The translations under genes and the position numbers were made by a program. The notes under the pieces are model-generated. The model searched no databases, had not been told where the DNA came from, and saw nothing but the letters and a program-made list of their open reading frames with translations. 64,000 nt of DNA. It comes from Mycobacterium spongiae. Its GTDB lineage: Bacteria; Actinomycetota; Actinomycetes; Mycobacteriales; Mycobacteriaceae. Positions 18,725 to 26,685 of this stretch are shown in pieces; within the stretch, counting starts at the first letter, position 1; each line of letters starts with the position of its first letter. The DNA is taken from the NCBI RefSeq assembly GCF_018278905.1, contig NZ_CP046600.1, forward strand, positions 806,001 to 870,000, written 5' to 3'.

Positions 18725-19219
18725 ATGCCGCCGGAGGAGAAGCTGGCCGCCAAGGTGTCCACAAAGGCCTCCGACGTGGCCTCTGACATTGGCAGCTTCA
18801 TCAGAGCACAGCGGGAGATAGCCCACGTCTCGGTGCGGCAGCTTGCCGAGCGGTCCGGTGTCAGCAATCCGTACCTCAGTCAGGTGGAACGCGGACTGCG
18901 CAAGCCGTCCGCCGACGTGCTGAGCCAGATCGCGAAGGCGTTGCGGGTTTCAGCGGAAGTTCTCTATGTGCGTGCTGGGATTCTTGAGCCCAGCGAGACC
19001 AGTCAGGTGCGTGACGCGATCATCATCGACACCGCGATCACCGAGCGTCAGAAGCAGATTCTGCTCGATATCTACGCGACTTTTACCCAGCAGAACGAAG
19101 CCACCCAGCTGAACGAAGCCACCCAGCAGAACGAAGCCACCCAGCAGAACGAAGCCACCCAGCTGAACGAAGCCACCAGTGAGGAGAGTCCGAGCGATCC
19201 GACATCGACGATTGGCTAG
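18725..19219 (+). CDS. XRE-type regulator with expanded NEATQ repeat (Rv0474-like)
   Basis: This 164-residue protein has an XRE-type helix-turn-helix at about residues 22-80 (ISVRQLAERSGVS-type helix, NPYLSQVERGLRKPSADVL) and a short dimer or ligand segment to about residue 118. The C-terminal tail holds five perfect six-residue units (QQNEAT or QLNEAT) encoded by 18-base repeats. From memory the M. tuberculosis protein (140 residues) has only one such unit, so the extra length is the repeat. Rv0474 has been described as a copper-responsive regulator. It sits just upstream of hbhA on the same strand. Confidence 0.88.
   Translation: MPPEEKLAAKVSTKASDVASDIGSFIRAQREIAHVSVRQLAERSGVSNPYLSQVERGLRKPSADVLSQIAKALRVSAEVLYVRAGILEPSETSQVRDAIIIDTAITERQKQILLDIYATFTQQNEATQLNEATQQNEATQQNEATQLNEATSEESPSDPTSTIG
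19088..19177 (+). repeat. Five in-frame 18-base tandem repeats
   Basis: There are five units of CAGCAGAACGAAGCCACC or the CTG variant, at 19088, 19106, 19124, 19142 and 19160. Units 2 and 5 carry CTG and the rest CAG. The unit length is a multiple of three, so copy number can change without breaking the frame. Confidence 0.97.
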
Positions 19220-19464
19220 CCCAGGTCAGCGACATTCATGCGCTCGGCCACGGCGGATCAATCCGAGCCGACACGGGTATCGCCAATCATGCGAGTCACA
19301 TTGGTGATGTCCACGATGCCGGCTGTCGGGTAGCCCAACAGGAAGGGGAAAGTTATCTCTTTGAAGTCAGTTGCTGGCTGAGCCGGCTACAACTTCCAGA
19401 CCAACTTTCAAACCGAATACGTAAAAGCACCAGCTAAGAAACCAAAGTAGTGAAAGGGAACACC

Positions 19465-20073
19465 ATGGCTGACAACACGAATGTCGAGGACCTCAAGGCA
19501 CCGCTTCTCGCGGCGCTCGGCGCGGCCGACTTGGCCCTGGCCACTGTCAATGACCTGATCGCCAACTTGCGCGACCGTGCCGAAGAGACTCGCACCGACA
19601 CCCGCAGCCGGGTTGAGGAGAGCCGCGCTCGTATCACCAAGCTGCAGGAGGACCTGCCCGAGCAGATCACCGAGTTGCGCGAGAGGTTCACCACGGACGA
19701 GTTGCGCAAGGCTGCCGAGGGCTACCTCGAGGCCGCCACGAGCCGTTACAACGAGTTGGTCGAGCGCGGCGAGGCCGCTTTGGACCGGCTGCGCACTCAG
19801 CAGGGGTTTGAGGACGTGTCGGCGCGTGCCGAGGGCTATGTGGACCAGGCTGTCGAGCTGACGCAGGAAGCCCTGGGGACGGTCGCGACGCAGACCCGCG
19901 CGGTCGGTGAGCGCGCCGCCAAGCTGGTCGGTATCGACTTGCCGAAGAAGGAAGCCCCGGCCAAGGCCAAGAAGACGGCTCCCGCGAAGGCCAAGAAGGC
20001 TGCTCCGGCCAAGAAGACGGCCGCAAAGAAGGCGCCTGCGAAGAAGGCCGCCAAGAAGGTCACCCAGAAATAG
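19465..20073 (+). CDS. hbhA: Heparin-binding haemagglutinin adhesin
   Basis: This 202-residue surface adhesin starts at 19465 ([20 protein letters not shown]) with AAAGGGA upstream; an ATG 15 bases earlier is less likely. After a short hydrophobic N-terminal segment come a long coiled coil (about residues 30-110) and a lysine-rich C-terminal tail of KKAAP and PAKK repeats (about residues 158-202), which binds heparan sulphate on epithelial cells and is methylated in M. tuberculosis. It matches Rv0475 (199 residues). A strong terminator follows. Confidence 0.97.
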   Translation: MADNTNVEDLKAPLLAALGAADLALATVNDLIANLRDRAEETRTDTRSRVEESRARITKLQEDLPEQITELRERFTTDELRKAAEGYLEAATSRYNELVERGEAALDRLRTQQGFEDVSARAEGYVDQAVELTQEALGTVATQTRAVGERAAKLVGIDLPKKEAPAKAKKTAPAKAKKAAPAKKTAAKKAPAKKAAKKVTQK

Positions 20074-20098
20074 CGATCCACTCGGACCGCTGATCCAC

Positions 20099-20136
20099 TC
20101 GACTCCGAGCCGCCCCGCCGGGCGGCTCGGAGTCGA
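20099..20136 (+). terminator. Strong hairpin after hbhA
   Basis: A perfect 17-base-pair stem (20099-20115 with 20120-20136, right arm beginning GGGCGGCTCGGAG) with a four-base loop lies 26 bases after the hbhA stop. No T-run follows. Confidence 0.8.
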
Positions 20137-20168
20137 CGTATTGGACGGAATCCGCTTAGGCTGAATGT

Positions 20169-20456
20169 GTGAACCACCTCGTGGGTACCGTCATGTTGGT
20201 CTTGCAGATCGCCGTCTTGGTGACGGCGGTGTACTCATTTGTGCATGCAGCGATGCAACGACCGGACGCTTACACGGCTGCCGACAAGATGACTAAGCCG
20301 GCGTGGTTGGTGATCCTTGGTGCGGCTGTGGCGTTGACGTCCTTCCTGGGCTTCGTTTTCGGCGTGCTGGGGATGGCGATAGCCGCTTGTGCGGCCGGCG
20401 TGTATCTGGTCGATGTACGGCCCAAGCTCCTCGAGATCCAAGGTAAGTCGCGCTAG
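20169..20456 (+). CDS. DUF2516 family membrane protein (Rv0476)
   Basis: This 95-residue protein starts with GTG at 20169; ATG at 20193 ([10 protein letters not shown]) gives the 87-residue form I recall for Rv0476 and is a real alternative. Three hydrophobic segments are visible (about residues 9-27, 46-66 and 70-84), then [14 protein letters not shown]. The function is unknown. Confidence 0.82.
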   Translation: MNHLVGTVMLVLQIAVLVTAVYSFVHAAMQRPDAYTAADKMTKPAWLVILGAAVALTSFLGFVFGVLGMAIAACAAGVYLVDVRPKLLEIQGKSR

Positions 20457-20842
20457 CGTCCTGCGCCTGACGCGGCTGCAATCCTGTCACTTCGACCCGC
20501 GGCGAGCCGAAGGGTTTAGGTCAACCCGTTGATCCCGTTTTGGCCGAGCAGGAGCCCGCCGGTGCCCCCGGTGCCCGCGGTGATGCCGGTCCCGCCGTTG
20601 CCGATCAGCACGGCGTTGCCGCCTCAAGTACCGCGTATCCCCGTTGTGCGCGGCACGCTGCCCCCGCCGGTGTCTGCTGGATCGACGAAGTGGAACGCTG
20701 GTGCGGTGTGTGCACCGACCAACTGCGGCGCCGCGTCGCCCCCGAAGCGTTGCAACTCGCGCCAGCGACGCACTCGACTGCAGCTATGCTGGGGCGACCG
20801 CGACATCATTTCGCGCGGATTACGGGCGCAGGACATGGCGGG
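20457..20842. other. 386-base interval holding a PE_PGRS relic
   Basis: No intact gene is seen. The 5' third contains a PE_PGRS C-terminal relic on the minus strand (20516-20623). The rest, to the start of the secreted protein gene, shows only weak in-frame remnants and presumably the promoter of that gene. Confidence 0.5.
20516..20623 (-). pseudogene. PE_PGRS C-terminal relic
   Basis: The minus strand encodes 35 residues reading GGNAVLIGNGGTGIT, then AGTGGTGGLLLGQNGINGLT, and then a stop. This is the typical C-terminal end of PE_PGRS proteins. The frame is closed upstream by a TGA (20624-20626) and there is no PE domain nearby, so this is a fragment left from a deleted or recombined gene. 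Confidence 0.65.
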
Positions 20843-21292
20843 ATGAGAGTTCTGTTGGCGGTGTCGACTGCGGTGTTCGTCGCCTTGTTGGGCGCAGGAC
20901 CTGCCGGTGCGAGTCCCGCGGCTGACCCCGGGGCCGATGCGGATCCACCGTTCGTCGGCCACGTCGAGTGGACACAGTGGCGATCTCTGACAAGCCTGCG
21001 GATTTATCCCACGACATCGGGGCGCACGGCGGCCGGGCACCTCGGACCTCGCGGCGCGGCCGACGAGGCGTGGGCGGAGGTGCTCGCGCTCGCACCCGAT
21101 GCTGACTCCGTCGGCATGCACGCACAGTTCATGTGCCACTGGAACTTTGCCGAGATTGCGCAGCCCGGAAAAGCTAGCTGGAACCTTGAGCCTTGGCGGC
21201 CGGTCGTCGATGACGTCGCGATGATCACGTCGGCCTGCAATCCGGTCGGCGCTGAGGTGCGGGTGCCCTCGACTACCGATGGCCAGTTCTAG
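20843..21292 (+). CDS. Secreted DUF2599-like protein (Rv0477)
   Basis: This 149-residue protein starts at ATG 20843 with a clear signal peptide ([23 protein letters not shown]) and cleavage near residue 23-25. The mature domain, [18 protein letters not shown] to the end, has two cysteines (FMCHWN and SACNPV) that could pair, as in DUF2599 proteins. The frame continues 100 residues upstream but crosses the PE_PGRS relic and is not coding-like. It matches Rv0477. Its stop overlaps the deoC GTG by one base. Confidence 0.85.
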   Translation: MRVLLAVSTAVFVALLGAGPAGASPAADPGADADPPFVGHVEWTQWRSLTSLRIYPTTSGRTAAGHLGPRGAADEAWAEVLALAPDADSVGMHAQFMCHWNFAEIAQPGKASWNLEPWRPVVDDVAMITSACNPVGAEVRVPSTTDGQF

Positions 21293-21972
21293 TGTCGGGT
21301 CAACCCAGTCGGGGGCAGCTGGCGGCGCTGGTGGACCACACCTTGCTCAAACCCGAGGCCACCAATGCTGACGTGGCCGCCCTGGTTGCCGAGGCGGCAG
21401 ACTTGGGCGTCTACGCGGTATGTGTGTCGCCGCCGATGGTGCCGGTCGCGGTCGACGCGGGCGGCGTGCGGGTCGCGGCGGTGGCAGGTTTTCCGTCAGG
21501 TAAGCACGTGTCCGTGGTCAAGGCGCGGGAGGCGGCTCTAGCCGTAGCTTCGGGGGCGCGGGAGATCGACATGGTGATCGACATCGGTGCTGCGCTCGCA
21601 GGTGACTTCGATGCGGTGCGATCAGACATCGAGACAGTGCGCGCCGCCGCGTCCGGGACCGTGCTCAAGGTAATCGTCGAGTCTGCGCTGCTACTCAGTC
21701 AGGCGAATGCGCAAACGCTGACCGGCGTTTGTCGAGTGGCCGAGGAGGCCGGCGCGGAATTCGTCAAGACCTCAACCGGGTTTCACCCCGCCGGCGGTGC
21801 GACGGTGCGTGCGGTCGAGCTGATGAACGAGACCGTCGGCGGGCGTCTTGGAGTCAAGGCCAGTGGCGGAATCCGGACGGCCGCGGATGCCATCGCGATG
21901 CTGGACGCGGGCGCTACCAGGCTGGGGCTGTCCGGCACTCGAATGGTGTTGGACGGGCTTAGTCAGGATTGA
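21292..21972 (+). CDS. deoC: Deoxyribose-phosphate aldolase
   Basis: This 226-residue class I aldolase splits 2-deoxyribose-5-phosphate to glyceraldehyde-3-phosphate and acetaldehyde. The Schiff-base lysine is Lys159 in EFVKTSTGF and the second active-site lysine is Lys189 in GVKASGGIR. The N-terminus [11 protein letters not shown] is typical. It uses GTG at 21292, overlapping the preceding TAG. It matches Rv0478. Confidence 0.94.
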   Translation: MSGQPSRGQLAALVDHTLLKPEATNADVAALVAEAADLGVYAVCVSPPMVPVAVDAGGVRVAAVAGFPSGKHVSVVKAREAALAVASGAREIDMVIDIGAALAGDFDAVRSDIETVRAAASGTVLKVIVESALLLSQANAQTLTGVCRVAEEAGAEFVKTSTGFHPAGGATVRAVELMNETVGGRLGVKASGGIRTAADAIAMLDAGATRLGLSGTRMVLDGLSQD

Positions 21973-21988
21973 CCCGAGGGTGGCGACG

Positions 21989-23071
21989 TCAGAGGTTGGC
22001 GAAGCACGGGTTCTGGGTGCCGATGGGGATGGCGGCGTCGCGGGTGGAGAAGTGGCTGATCACGCCGGTCGGGGTGACCTGCACGCTGTCCGCGTGAATA
22101 CCCAACGGGTAGTTCTTGGTCAGGGTGGCGGTGAAGTCGTTGAGTGTCGATTGCACGATCTCGCGTGGCAAGGAAAAGCCCAGGGTGTTGAAACTGATGA
22201 TCTCGAGCGCGATGCCGTTACCGGACACCTTGGGCTTCGCCACAATGTCGTTGAGCATCCCCTTTAATTCGATGGTGCCATCGGCGGGATGGGTGATCAC
22301 GGCGCTGGTAACGAAGGCGCCCAGCACAGGAATCGCATTCTGTACCGATTCCTTGATGCCTTCGGACGACCACGTGATGGTGGCATCCAGCGCGCCGATC
22401 GTGCCCTGGGAGCTCGGCGTCGACTTGAGATTGACGTCTTGGATAGTGATCTGGACCTTCATGCCTTTGGCATCACGTATCTGGTTGCCTGCGGTCTCAA
22501 CCGAAATGTTGGTGAAGTGGCGCGTGGCGACCTGCCACAGCAGCAGTGGCGCGACCCCGAACGAGGCCGTGGCTTGATCGTTGACCTCGCATGCCACCGC
22601 CTCGGCGACCTTGCTATTGGCGACGTGGCGAGCGTAGAGCTCGCCAGCGATCAGCCCGGCAACCAGGAGCGAAAAGACGATGATGAGGACCAGAAAAATG
22701 GTTAGCGGGTCCCGACGGGAGCGTCGCTTGGTTTTCACCGTTGCTGGCTCTTCCGGCGGCTTAGCCGTCTGAGCCGATGGCGCCGCCGATGTGCGGGGCG
22801 ATGATTGGGAACTGGGTCGCGCCGCCGCGGCATTGGCGGCAGCCAGTTGTTCGGTTTGTGACTCGGCCTGCTGCGGCGACTGAGCAGGCAAAGTCGGTGA
22901 TTCCTCGACCCGAGCACCGCCGGGCTCGCCGGGGCGAAGCCGCCCGGTTGATGGATCGGACTGTGCCGAAGGACGGGAGTGAGGGTCGCGCCCGCTCGCG
23001 GGTGAAGGACCTGGATCCCCGGGACGTGCCCACTTTGTTGGGTCGCTCGCTGGTCCTTGCGGGTTAGTCAC
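21989..23071 (-). CDS. Membrane-anchored DUF2993 (LmeA-like) protein (Rv0479c)
   Basis: This 360-residue protein has a long Pro/Gln/Ser-rich cytosolic N-terminal region (about residues 1-120), basic KTKRRSRRDP, one transmembrane helix (LTIFLVLIIVFSLLVAGLIA, about 124-145) and an extracytoplasmic domain with the DUF2993 pattern of alternating beta strands. The related LmeA binds phospholipids and affects mannan elongation; a similar lipid-binding role is only inferred. The start overlaps the nitrilase gene stop by four bases. It matches Rv0479c. Confidence 0.85.
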   Translation of the reverse strand: MTNPQGPASDPTKWARPGDPGPSPASGRDPHSRPSAQSDPSTGRLRPGEPGGARVEESPTLPAQSPQQAESQTEQLAAANAAAARPSSQSSPRTSAAPSAQTAKPPEEPATVKTKRRSRRDPLTIFLVLIIVFSLLVAGLIAGELYARHVANSKVAEAVACEVNDQATASFGVAPLLLWQVATRHFTNISVETAGNQIRDAKGMKVQITIQDVNLKSTPSSQGTIGALDATITWSSEGIKESVQNAIPVLGAFVTSAVITHPADGTIELKGMLNDIVAKPKVSGNGIALEIISFNTLGFSLPREIVQSTLNDFTATLTKNYPLGIHADSVQVTPTGVISHFSTRDAAIPIGTQNPCFANL

Positions 23072-23898
23072 CCACGCGATTCTGCCCTATCAAGCTGAAC
23101 GAAGTGTGAGTGGTTGCGCAGCACTGCGAGGTTGTCGCGGGCGGCGGCGACGTTGTCGACGTCGATGTCGGCGACTAGCAGTTGCTGCCGGGTACCAGCC
23201 GCCGCAACCGTCTCGCCCAGCGGTGAGGCGACCAGGCTCCCGCCCACTCCGGTGGGCGCTTTCGAGCTCGCGAGCGTGTCGCCGGGGTCGGCCTGACCGG
23301 CCGCGGCGATGTAGCTCATCGAGTCCAGTGCCCGTGCCCGCGCCAGCAGTGTCCACTGTTCGAGTTTGCCGGCACCGGAGCCCCACGATGCGCACACCGT
23401 AATGAGCTGGGCTCCGCGCCGGGCTAGTTCGGTGTAGAGCGCGGGAAAACGGATGTCGTAGCAAATGGTCAACCCGACCGCAACGCCGTCGACGTCGACC
23501 ACTACCGGTTGGTGTCCAGGTGCGACGGTCCGCGATTCGGTGAAGCCGAACGCGTCATAGAGGTGAATCTTGTGATAGTGGGTGTCGGGGCGATTGGGCG
23601 TGCCCGGCCCCGCGGCGATGAGTGTGTTCGTCACCCGCCCGCCGTCGGCGGGGGTGAACATGCCGGCGATCACGGTGATGTCGGACTCGGCCGCGATCTG
23701 ACGGACGCTGGTGGCCCAGGGGCCATCAACGGGCTCGGCGATCGGGCTCAGCGGGACGCCGAACCGGCACATGGTCGCCTCGGGAAATACCACGAGGCGC
23801 GCGCCCTCGTCGGCGGCCGTGTCCGCGTACTCGCGCACCAGCTGCAGATTTGCCTCAGGGTCGGTACCGCTGAGGATTTGCGCCAATGCGATTCGCAT
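23068..23898 (-). CDS. Nitrilase superfamily carbon-nitrogen hydrolase (Rv0480c)
   Basis: This 276-residue hydrolase has the complete Glu-Lys-Cys triad: Glu40 in VVFPEATM, Lys110 in YHKIHLYDAF and Cys146 in GLTICYDIRFP. The pattern is that of the Nit1/Nit2 branch, which removes deaminated glutathione or omega-amide compounds; the actual substrate is not known. Its stop overlaps the start of the LmeA-like gene (ATGA), so they form an operon. The start lies directly beside a 59-base tandem repeat array that occupies its promoter region. Confidence 0.9.
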   Translation of the reverse strand: MRIALAQILSGTDPEANLQLVREYADTAADEGARLVVFPEATMCRFGVPLSPIAEPVDGPWATSVRQIAAESDITVIAGMFTPADGGRVTNTLIAAGPGTPNRPDTHYHKIHLYDAFGFTESRTVAPGHQPVVVDVDGVAVGLTICYDIRFPALYTELARRGAQLITVCASWGSGAGKLEQWTLLARARALDSMSYIAAAGQADPGDTLASSKAPTGVGGSLVASPLGETVAAAGTRQQLLVADIDVDNVAAARDNLAVLRNHSHFVQLDRAESRG

Positions 23899-23912
23899 GC
23901 GCGCCAGCTTAG

Positions 23913-24219
23913 GCCCGCCGACGATGCGCGCCGCCTGCGGCGTGAGGAGGAGGTGGGTGAGTCCAGTTCGAGCCCGCCGACGATGCGCGCCGCCTGCGGC
24001 GTGAGGAGGAGGTGGGTGAGTCCAGTTCGAGCCCGCCGACGATGCGCGCCGCCTGCGGCGTGAGGAGGAGGTGGGTGAGTCCAGTTCGAGCCCGCCGACG
24101 ATGCGCGCCGCCTGCGGCGTGAGGAGGAGGTGGGTGAGTCCAGTTCGAGCCCGCCGACGATGCGCGCCGCCTGCGGCGTGAGGAGGAGGTGGGTGAGTCC
24201 AGTTCGAGCCCGCCGACGA
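23913..24219. repeat. 59-base tandem repeat, five copies plus 12 bases
   Basis: Units start at 23913, 23972, 24031, 24090 and 24149, with a partial sixth at 24208-24219. By reading, the copies appear identical. Each holds CGACGATGC and TGAGGAGGAGG, the same core blocks as the MIRU units between senX3 and regX3, and a small CGCCG-CCTG-CGGCG hairpin. Because 59 is not a multiple of three, an open frame appears in several phases and should not be read as a protein. Confidence 0.97.
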
Positions 24220-24220
24220 C

Positions 24221-24268
24221 CTAGCATACCACTAATGCAAGTAATAACTTGCATTAGTGGTATGCTAG
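24221..24268. promoter_or_regulatory. Perfect 22-base inverted repeat, probable TetR operator
   Basis: Arms 24221-24242 and 24247-24268 are perfectly complementary around AATA. Each arm contains GCAT-N7-ATGC, itself a short palindrome, giving two dimer sites. It is AT-rich in a GC-rich context, lies 34 bases before the TetR gene, and carries TATGCT in both directions, which could serve as a -10 element on each side. Confidence 0.65.
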
Positions 24269-24302
24269 CCACTACCGGTATCGACGCGGCGTTCGGAGGT
24301 AC

Positions 24303-24866
24303 ATGCCCAGGCGTATCGACGTAGACGGCTTATTCGACGCGACGGTCCGGGTATTCGCCGAGCGCGGATACCGGGCCACGACAACCCAGGAGATCGCCAG
24401 TCGAGGCGGGGTCAACGAGGTCACACTGTTCCGCCGCTACGGCGACAAGGCGACCCTGATCAACACGGCGCTGACGCACGCTCTCGCGAAGTCGCCTTTT
24501 GCTCGAGTGACGGTCACCGACGACGTCAGGGCCGACCTCGTGGCACTAGTGCAGGCCTACGCCGCGACGGTGGAAACCTACGGTGGTGCCGTCATGACGC
24601 TGTTGGTTGAAATTCCACGTCACCCCGAACTCCGTGGTGCGATGGCCGCGTTCACGCCGAACCTGCTCAACGCCGTTCAGGTGATTGCAACACATCAAGA
24701 TCGAGGACAGCTTAGGCCGGGTGACCCCGTGCAGAAGCTCGTCACACTTATCGCGCCACTCATGGTAGTCGGCCTGTGGGCGCGCACCGGAGCCGAAATT
24801 ATCGCGCCGAAGTTTGACCCGGACGCCCTCGTCACCGCATTCCTTGACGGCCAGCGCGGGAACTGA
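24303..24866 (+). CDS. TetR family regulator, extra to the H37Rv order
   Basis: This 187-residue TetR protein starts MPRRIDVDGLFDATVRVFAERGY. Its helix-turn-helix is at about residues 26-47 (TTTQEIASRGGVNEVTLFRRYGDK), followed by an alpha-helical sensor domain with no recognised ligand signature. I do not recall a counterpart between Rv0480c and Rv0481c in M. tuberculosis, so it appears to be an insertion or a lineage-specific gene. The perfect inverted repeat just upstream suggests autoregulation and perhaps control of the divergent nitrilase operon. No transporter or enzyme gene accompanies it. Confidence 0.85.
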   Translation: MPRRIDVDGLFDATVRVFAERGYRATTTQEIASRGGVNEVTLFRRYGDKATLINTALTHALAKSPFARVTVTDDVRADLVALVQAYAATVETYGGAVMTLLVEIPRHPELRGAMAAFTPNLLNAVQVIATHQDRGQLRPGDPVQKLVTLIAPLMVVGLWARTGAEIIAPKFDPDALVTAFLDGQRGN

Positions 24867-24921
24867 TCCCGCATTCGTCACGGCGGGCGATGGAGCCCGG
24901 ATAAACCTCGCGCACCAGGAA

Positions 24922-25452
24922 CTAGCGCGCAGCGTTGTTGGCAATCCAGTCGGTGGTGAATTGATGTTCCGCGGTAACCAAGCCGGCCAATTGGGTGCCG
25001 ATGATTTTCTCCAGCTTGCCGCCGATAATCGGGACACGCACCTGGACAGTGACCCGGTACGTCAGCCGGGCCGCCTCCGATTCAGGGGCTGGCGCCAGCA
25101 CGGCGATGCCCTGAAGGCTCACGGGAGCGTTGACGATCGACCCGGCAATCGACGCCGTTGCGGTGCCGTCGTCGACCGGACCCCAAATCTCCTCGCGTCG
25201 CACGGACAAGTCGCCGCGGTGTAGCTGCGTGACCAAGCCAGGCAGGTTCTGGCTGAGCATGGTCTGCAGGGTCACCACTTCGATGGTCTTGTCGGTGTCC
25301 GATTCACCACCCACCTGCATCGACTCCAGCGTCGCGACGTCGACAGGGGAAACTGCCAGCCGTCCCTGCCAATAGTCGAGTTCACCGAAAGCTCGATGAA
25401 CTTCTTCAACGCTGCGCTCGTAATCGACCGACATGTCAAATGAACGCGGCAT
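24922..25452 (-). CDS. DUF2505 family protein (Rv0481c)
   Basis: This 176-residue soluble protein matches Rv0481c and has the START/SRPBCC-like look of DUF2505 (FDMSVDYERSVEEVHRAFGELDYW at the start, FTTDWIANNAA at the end). Such folds bind hydrophobic ligands, but no substrate is known. It is divergent from murB with only 26 bases between the starts, so a shared promoter region must be very compact or murB is transcribed from inside it. Confidence 0.85.
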   Translation of the reverse strand: MPRSFDMSVDYERSVEEVHRAFGELDYWQGRLAVSPVDVATLESMQVGGESDTDKTIEVVTLQTMLSQNLPGLVTQLHRGDLSVRREEIWGPVDDGTATASIAGSIVNAPVSLQGIAVLAPAPESEAARLTYRVTVQVRVPIIGGKLEKIIGTQLAGLVTAEHQFTTDWIANNAAR

Positions 25453-25478
25453 AGCTGGTCAGGCTACCGTTACACGCC

Positions 25479-26603
25479 GTGGTCGGTTCGCTCTTTGCCG
25501 GTGCGCATGTCGCCGATGAGGTCCCGTTGGCGCCACTGACCACCTTGCGTGTCGGTCCGATTGCCCGCCGGGTAATTACCTGCGCCACTTCCGAACAGGT
25601 GGTTGCAGCACTGCAGTACCTGGATGCCGAGGCCACGGCCAGCGCCGGCAGTCCGCTGTTGGTGTTTGCTGGCGGGTCCAACCTGGTGATCGCAGAGACC
25701 ATGACCGACCTGACCGTGGTCCGGCTGACAAACAGCGATATCACGGTTGACGGCAACCTCGTGCGCGCGCAGGCAGGGGCGGTGTGGGACGACGTCGTGG
25801 TCAAGGCCCTAGAGCACGGTCTCGGCGGGCTGGAATGCCTATCCGGTATCCCCGGGTCGGCCGGTGCGACTCCGGTACAGAACGTGGGCGCCTACGGCGC
25901 CGAGGTGTCCGACACCATTACTCGGGTTCGTCTCTTGGACCGGGGCAGCGGCGAGGTGTGCTGGGTGCCTGCGCGCGAGCTGGGTTTCGGCTACCGGACC
26001 AGTGTGCTCAAGCACTCTGGTGGGGAGGCAGATGGCCTTCGGACTCCCCGAGTGGTCCTGGAAGTGGAGTTCGCACTGGATCCATCTGGTCGCAGTGCGC
26101 CGCTAAGGTACGGCGAACTGACGGCGGCCCTGGGTGTCACCGGCGGCGAACACGCCGATCCGCACGAGGTTCGTGAGGTGGTGCTGGCGCTGCGGGCACG
26201 GAAGGGCATGGTGCTCGACGCGGCCGACCATGACACCTGGAGCGTCGGATCGTTCTTTACCAACCCGGTGGTGGCACCCGACGTCTATCATCGGCTGGCC
26301 CGGTGGGCCGCCGATCGCGGCGAGGGTGCGGTGCCGCACTATCCGGCACCCGACGGGGTCAAGCTGGCGGCTGGCTGGTTGGTGGAGCGGGCCGGATTCA
26401 GCAAAGGGTATCCGGACGAGTCGCTGGATGGCGCTACCGCGCGGTGCCGGCTTTCCACCAAGCATGCGCTTGCCCTGACGAATCGAGGTGGAGCCACTGC
26501 CGAAGACGTGATGGCGCTGGCACGAATCGTCCGCGACGGCGTTCGCGATGTGTTTGCTATCACACTTCATCCCGAGCCTGCGCTGGTCGGATGCATGGTG
26601 TAG
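25479..26603 (+). CDS. murB: UDP-N-acetylenolpyruvoylglucosamine reductase
   Basis: This 374-residue FAD enzyme completes UDP-MurNAc synthesis for peptidoglycan. Visible are the FAD-binding [29 protein letters not shown], the active-site arginine in FGYRTSVLK, the proton-donor serine in [10 protein letters not shown] and the C-terminal HPEPALVG with the catalytic glutamate. The start is GTG at 25479. It matches Rv0482. The frame lprQ lies in runs through its last 56 bases; the lprQ start used here is 83 bases after the murB stop. Confidence 0.95.
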   Translation: MVGSLFAGAHVADEVPLAPLTTLRVGPIARRVITCATSEQVVAALQYLDAEATASAGSPLLVFAGGSNLVIAETMTDLTVVRLTNSDITVDGNLVRAQAGAVWDDVVVKALEHGLGGLECLSGIPGSAGATPVQNVGAYGAEVSDTITRVRLLDRGSGEVCWVPARELGFGYRTSVLKHSGGEADGLRTPRVVLEVEFALDPSGRSAPLRYGELTAALGVTGGEHADPHEVREVVLALRARKGMVLDAADHDTWSVGSFFTNPVVAPDVYHRLARWAADRGEGAVPHYPAPDGVKLAAGWLVERAGFSKGYPDESLDGATARCRLSTKHALALTNRGGATAEDVMALARIVRDGVRDVFAITLHPEPALVGCMV

Positions 26604-26685
26604 CTGCTACTTTCGTGTTCTAGTACCCCCGCCGCGGGTCTTTGTGCCGGGGGAGTTGCAGTCTGTCCCGGTATGGTTGACGTCC

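Noticed and set aside
20540..20842. 100-residue N-terminal extension of the DUF2599-like protein
   Set aside because: It would place the signal peptide in the middle of the protein and crosses the PE_PGRS relic.
23913..24219. CRISPR array
   Set aside because: The 59-base units are head to tail with no unique spacers and no cas genes nearby.
23748..24272. Minus-strand frame of 174 codons with repeated WTHPPPP and RARTGLTHLLL segments
   Set aside because: It is produced by the 59-base tandem array read in successive phases; the composition is not that of a mycobacterial protein.
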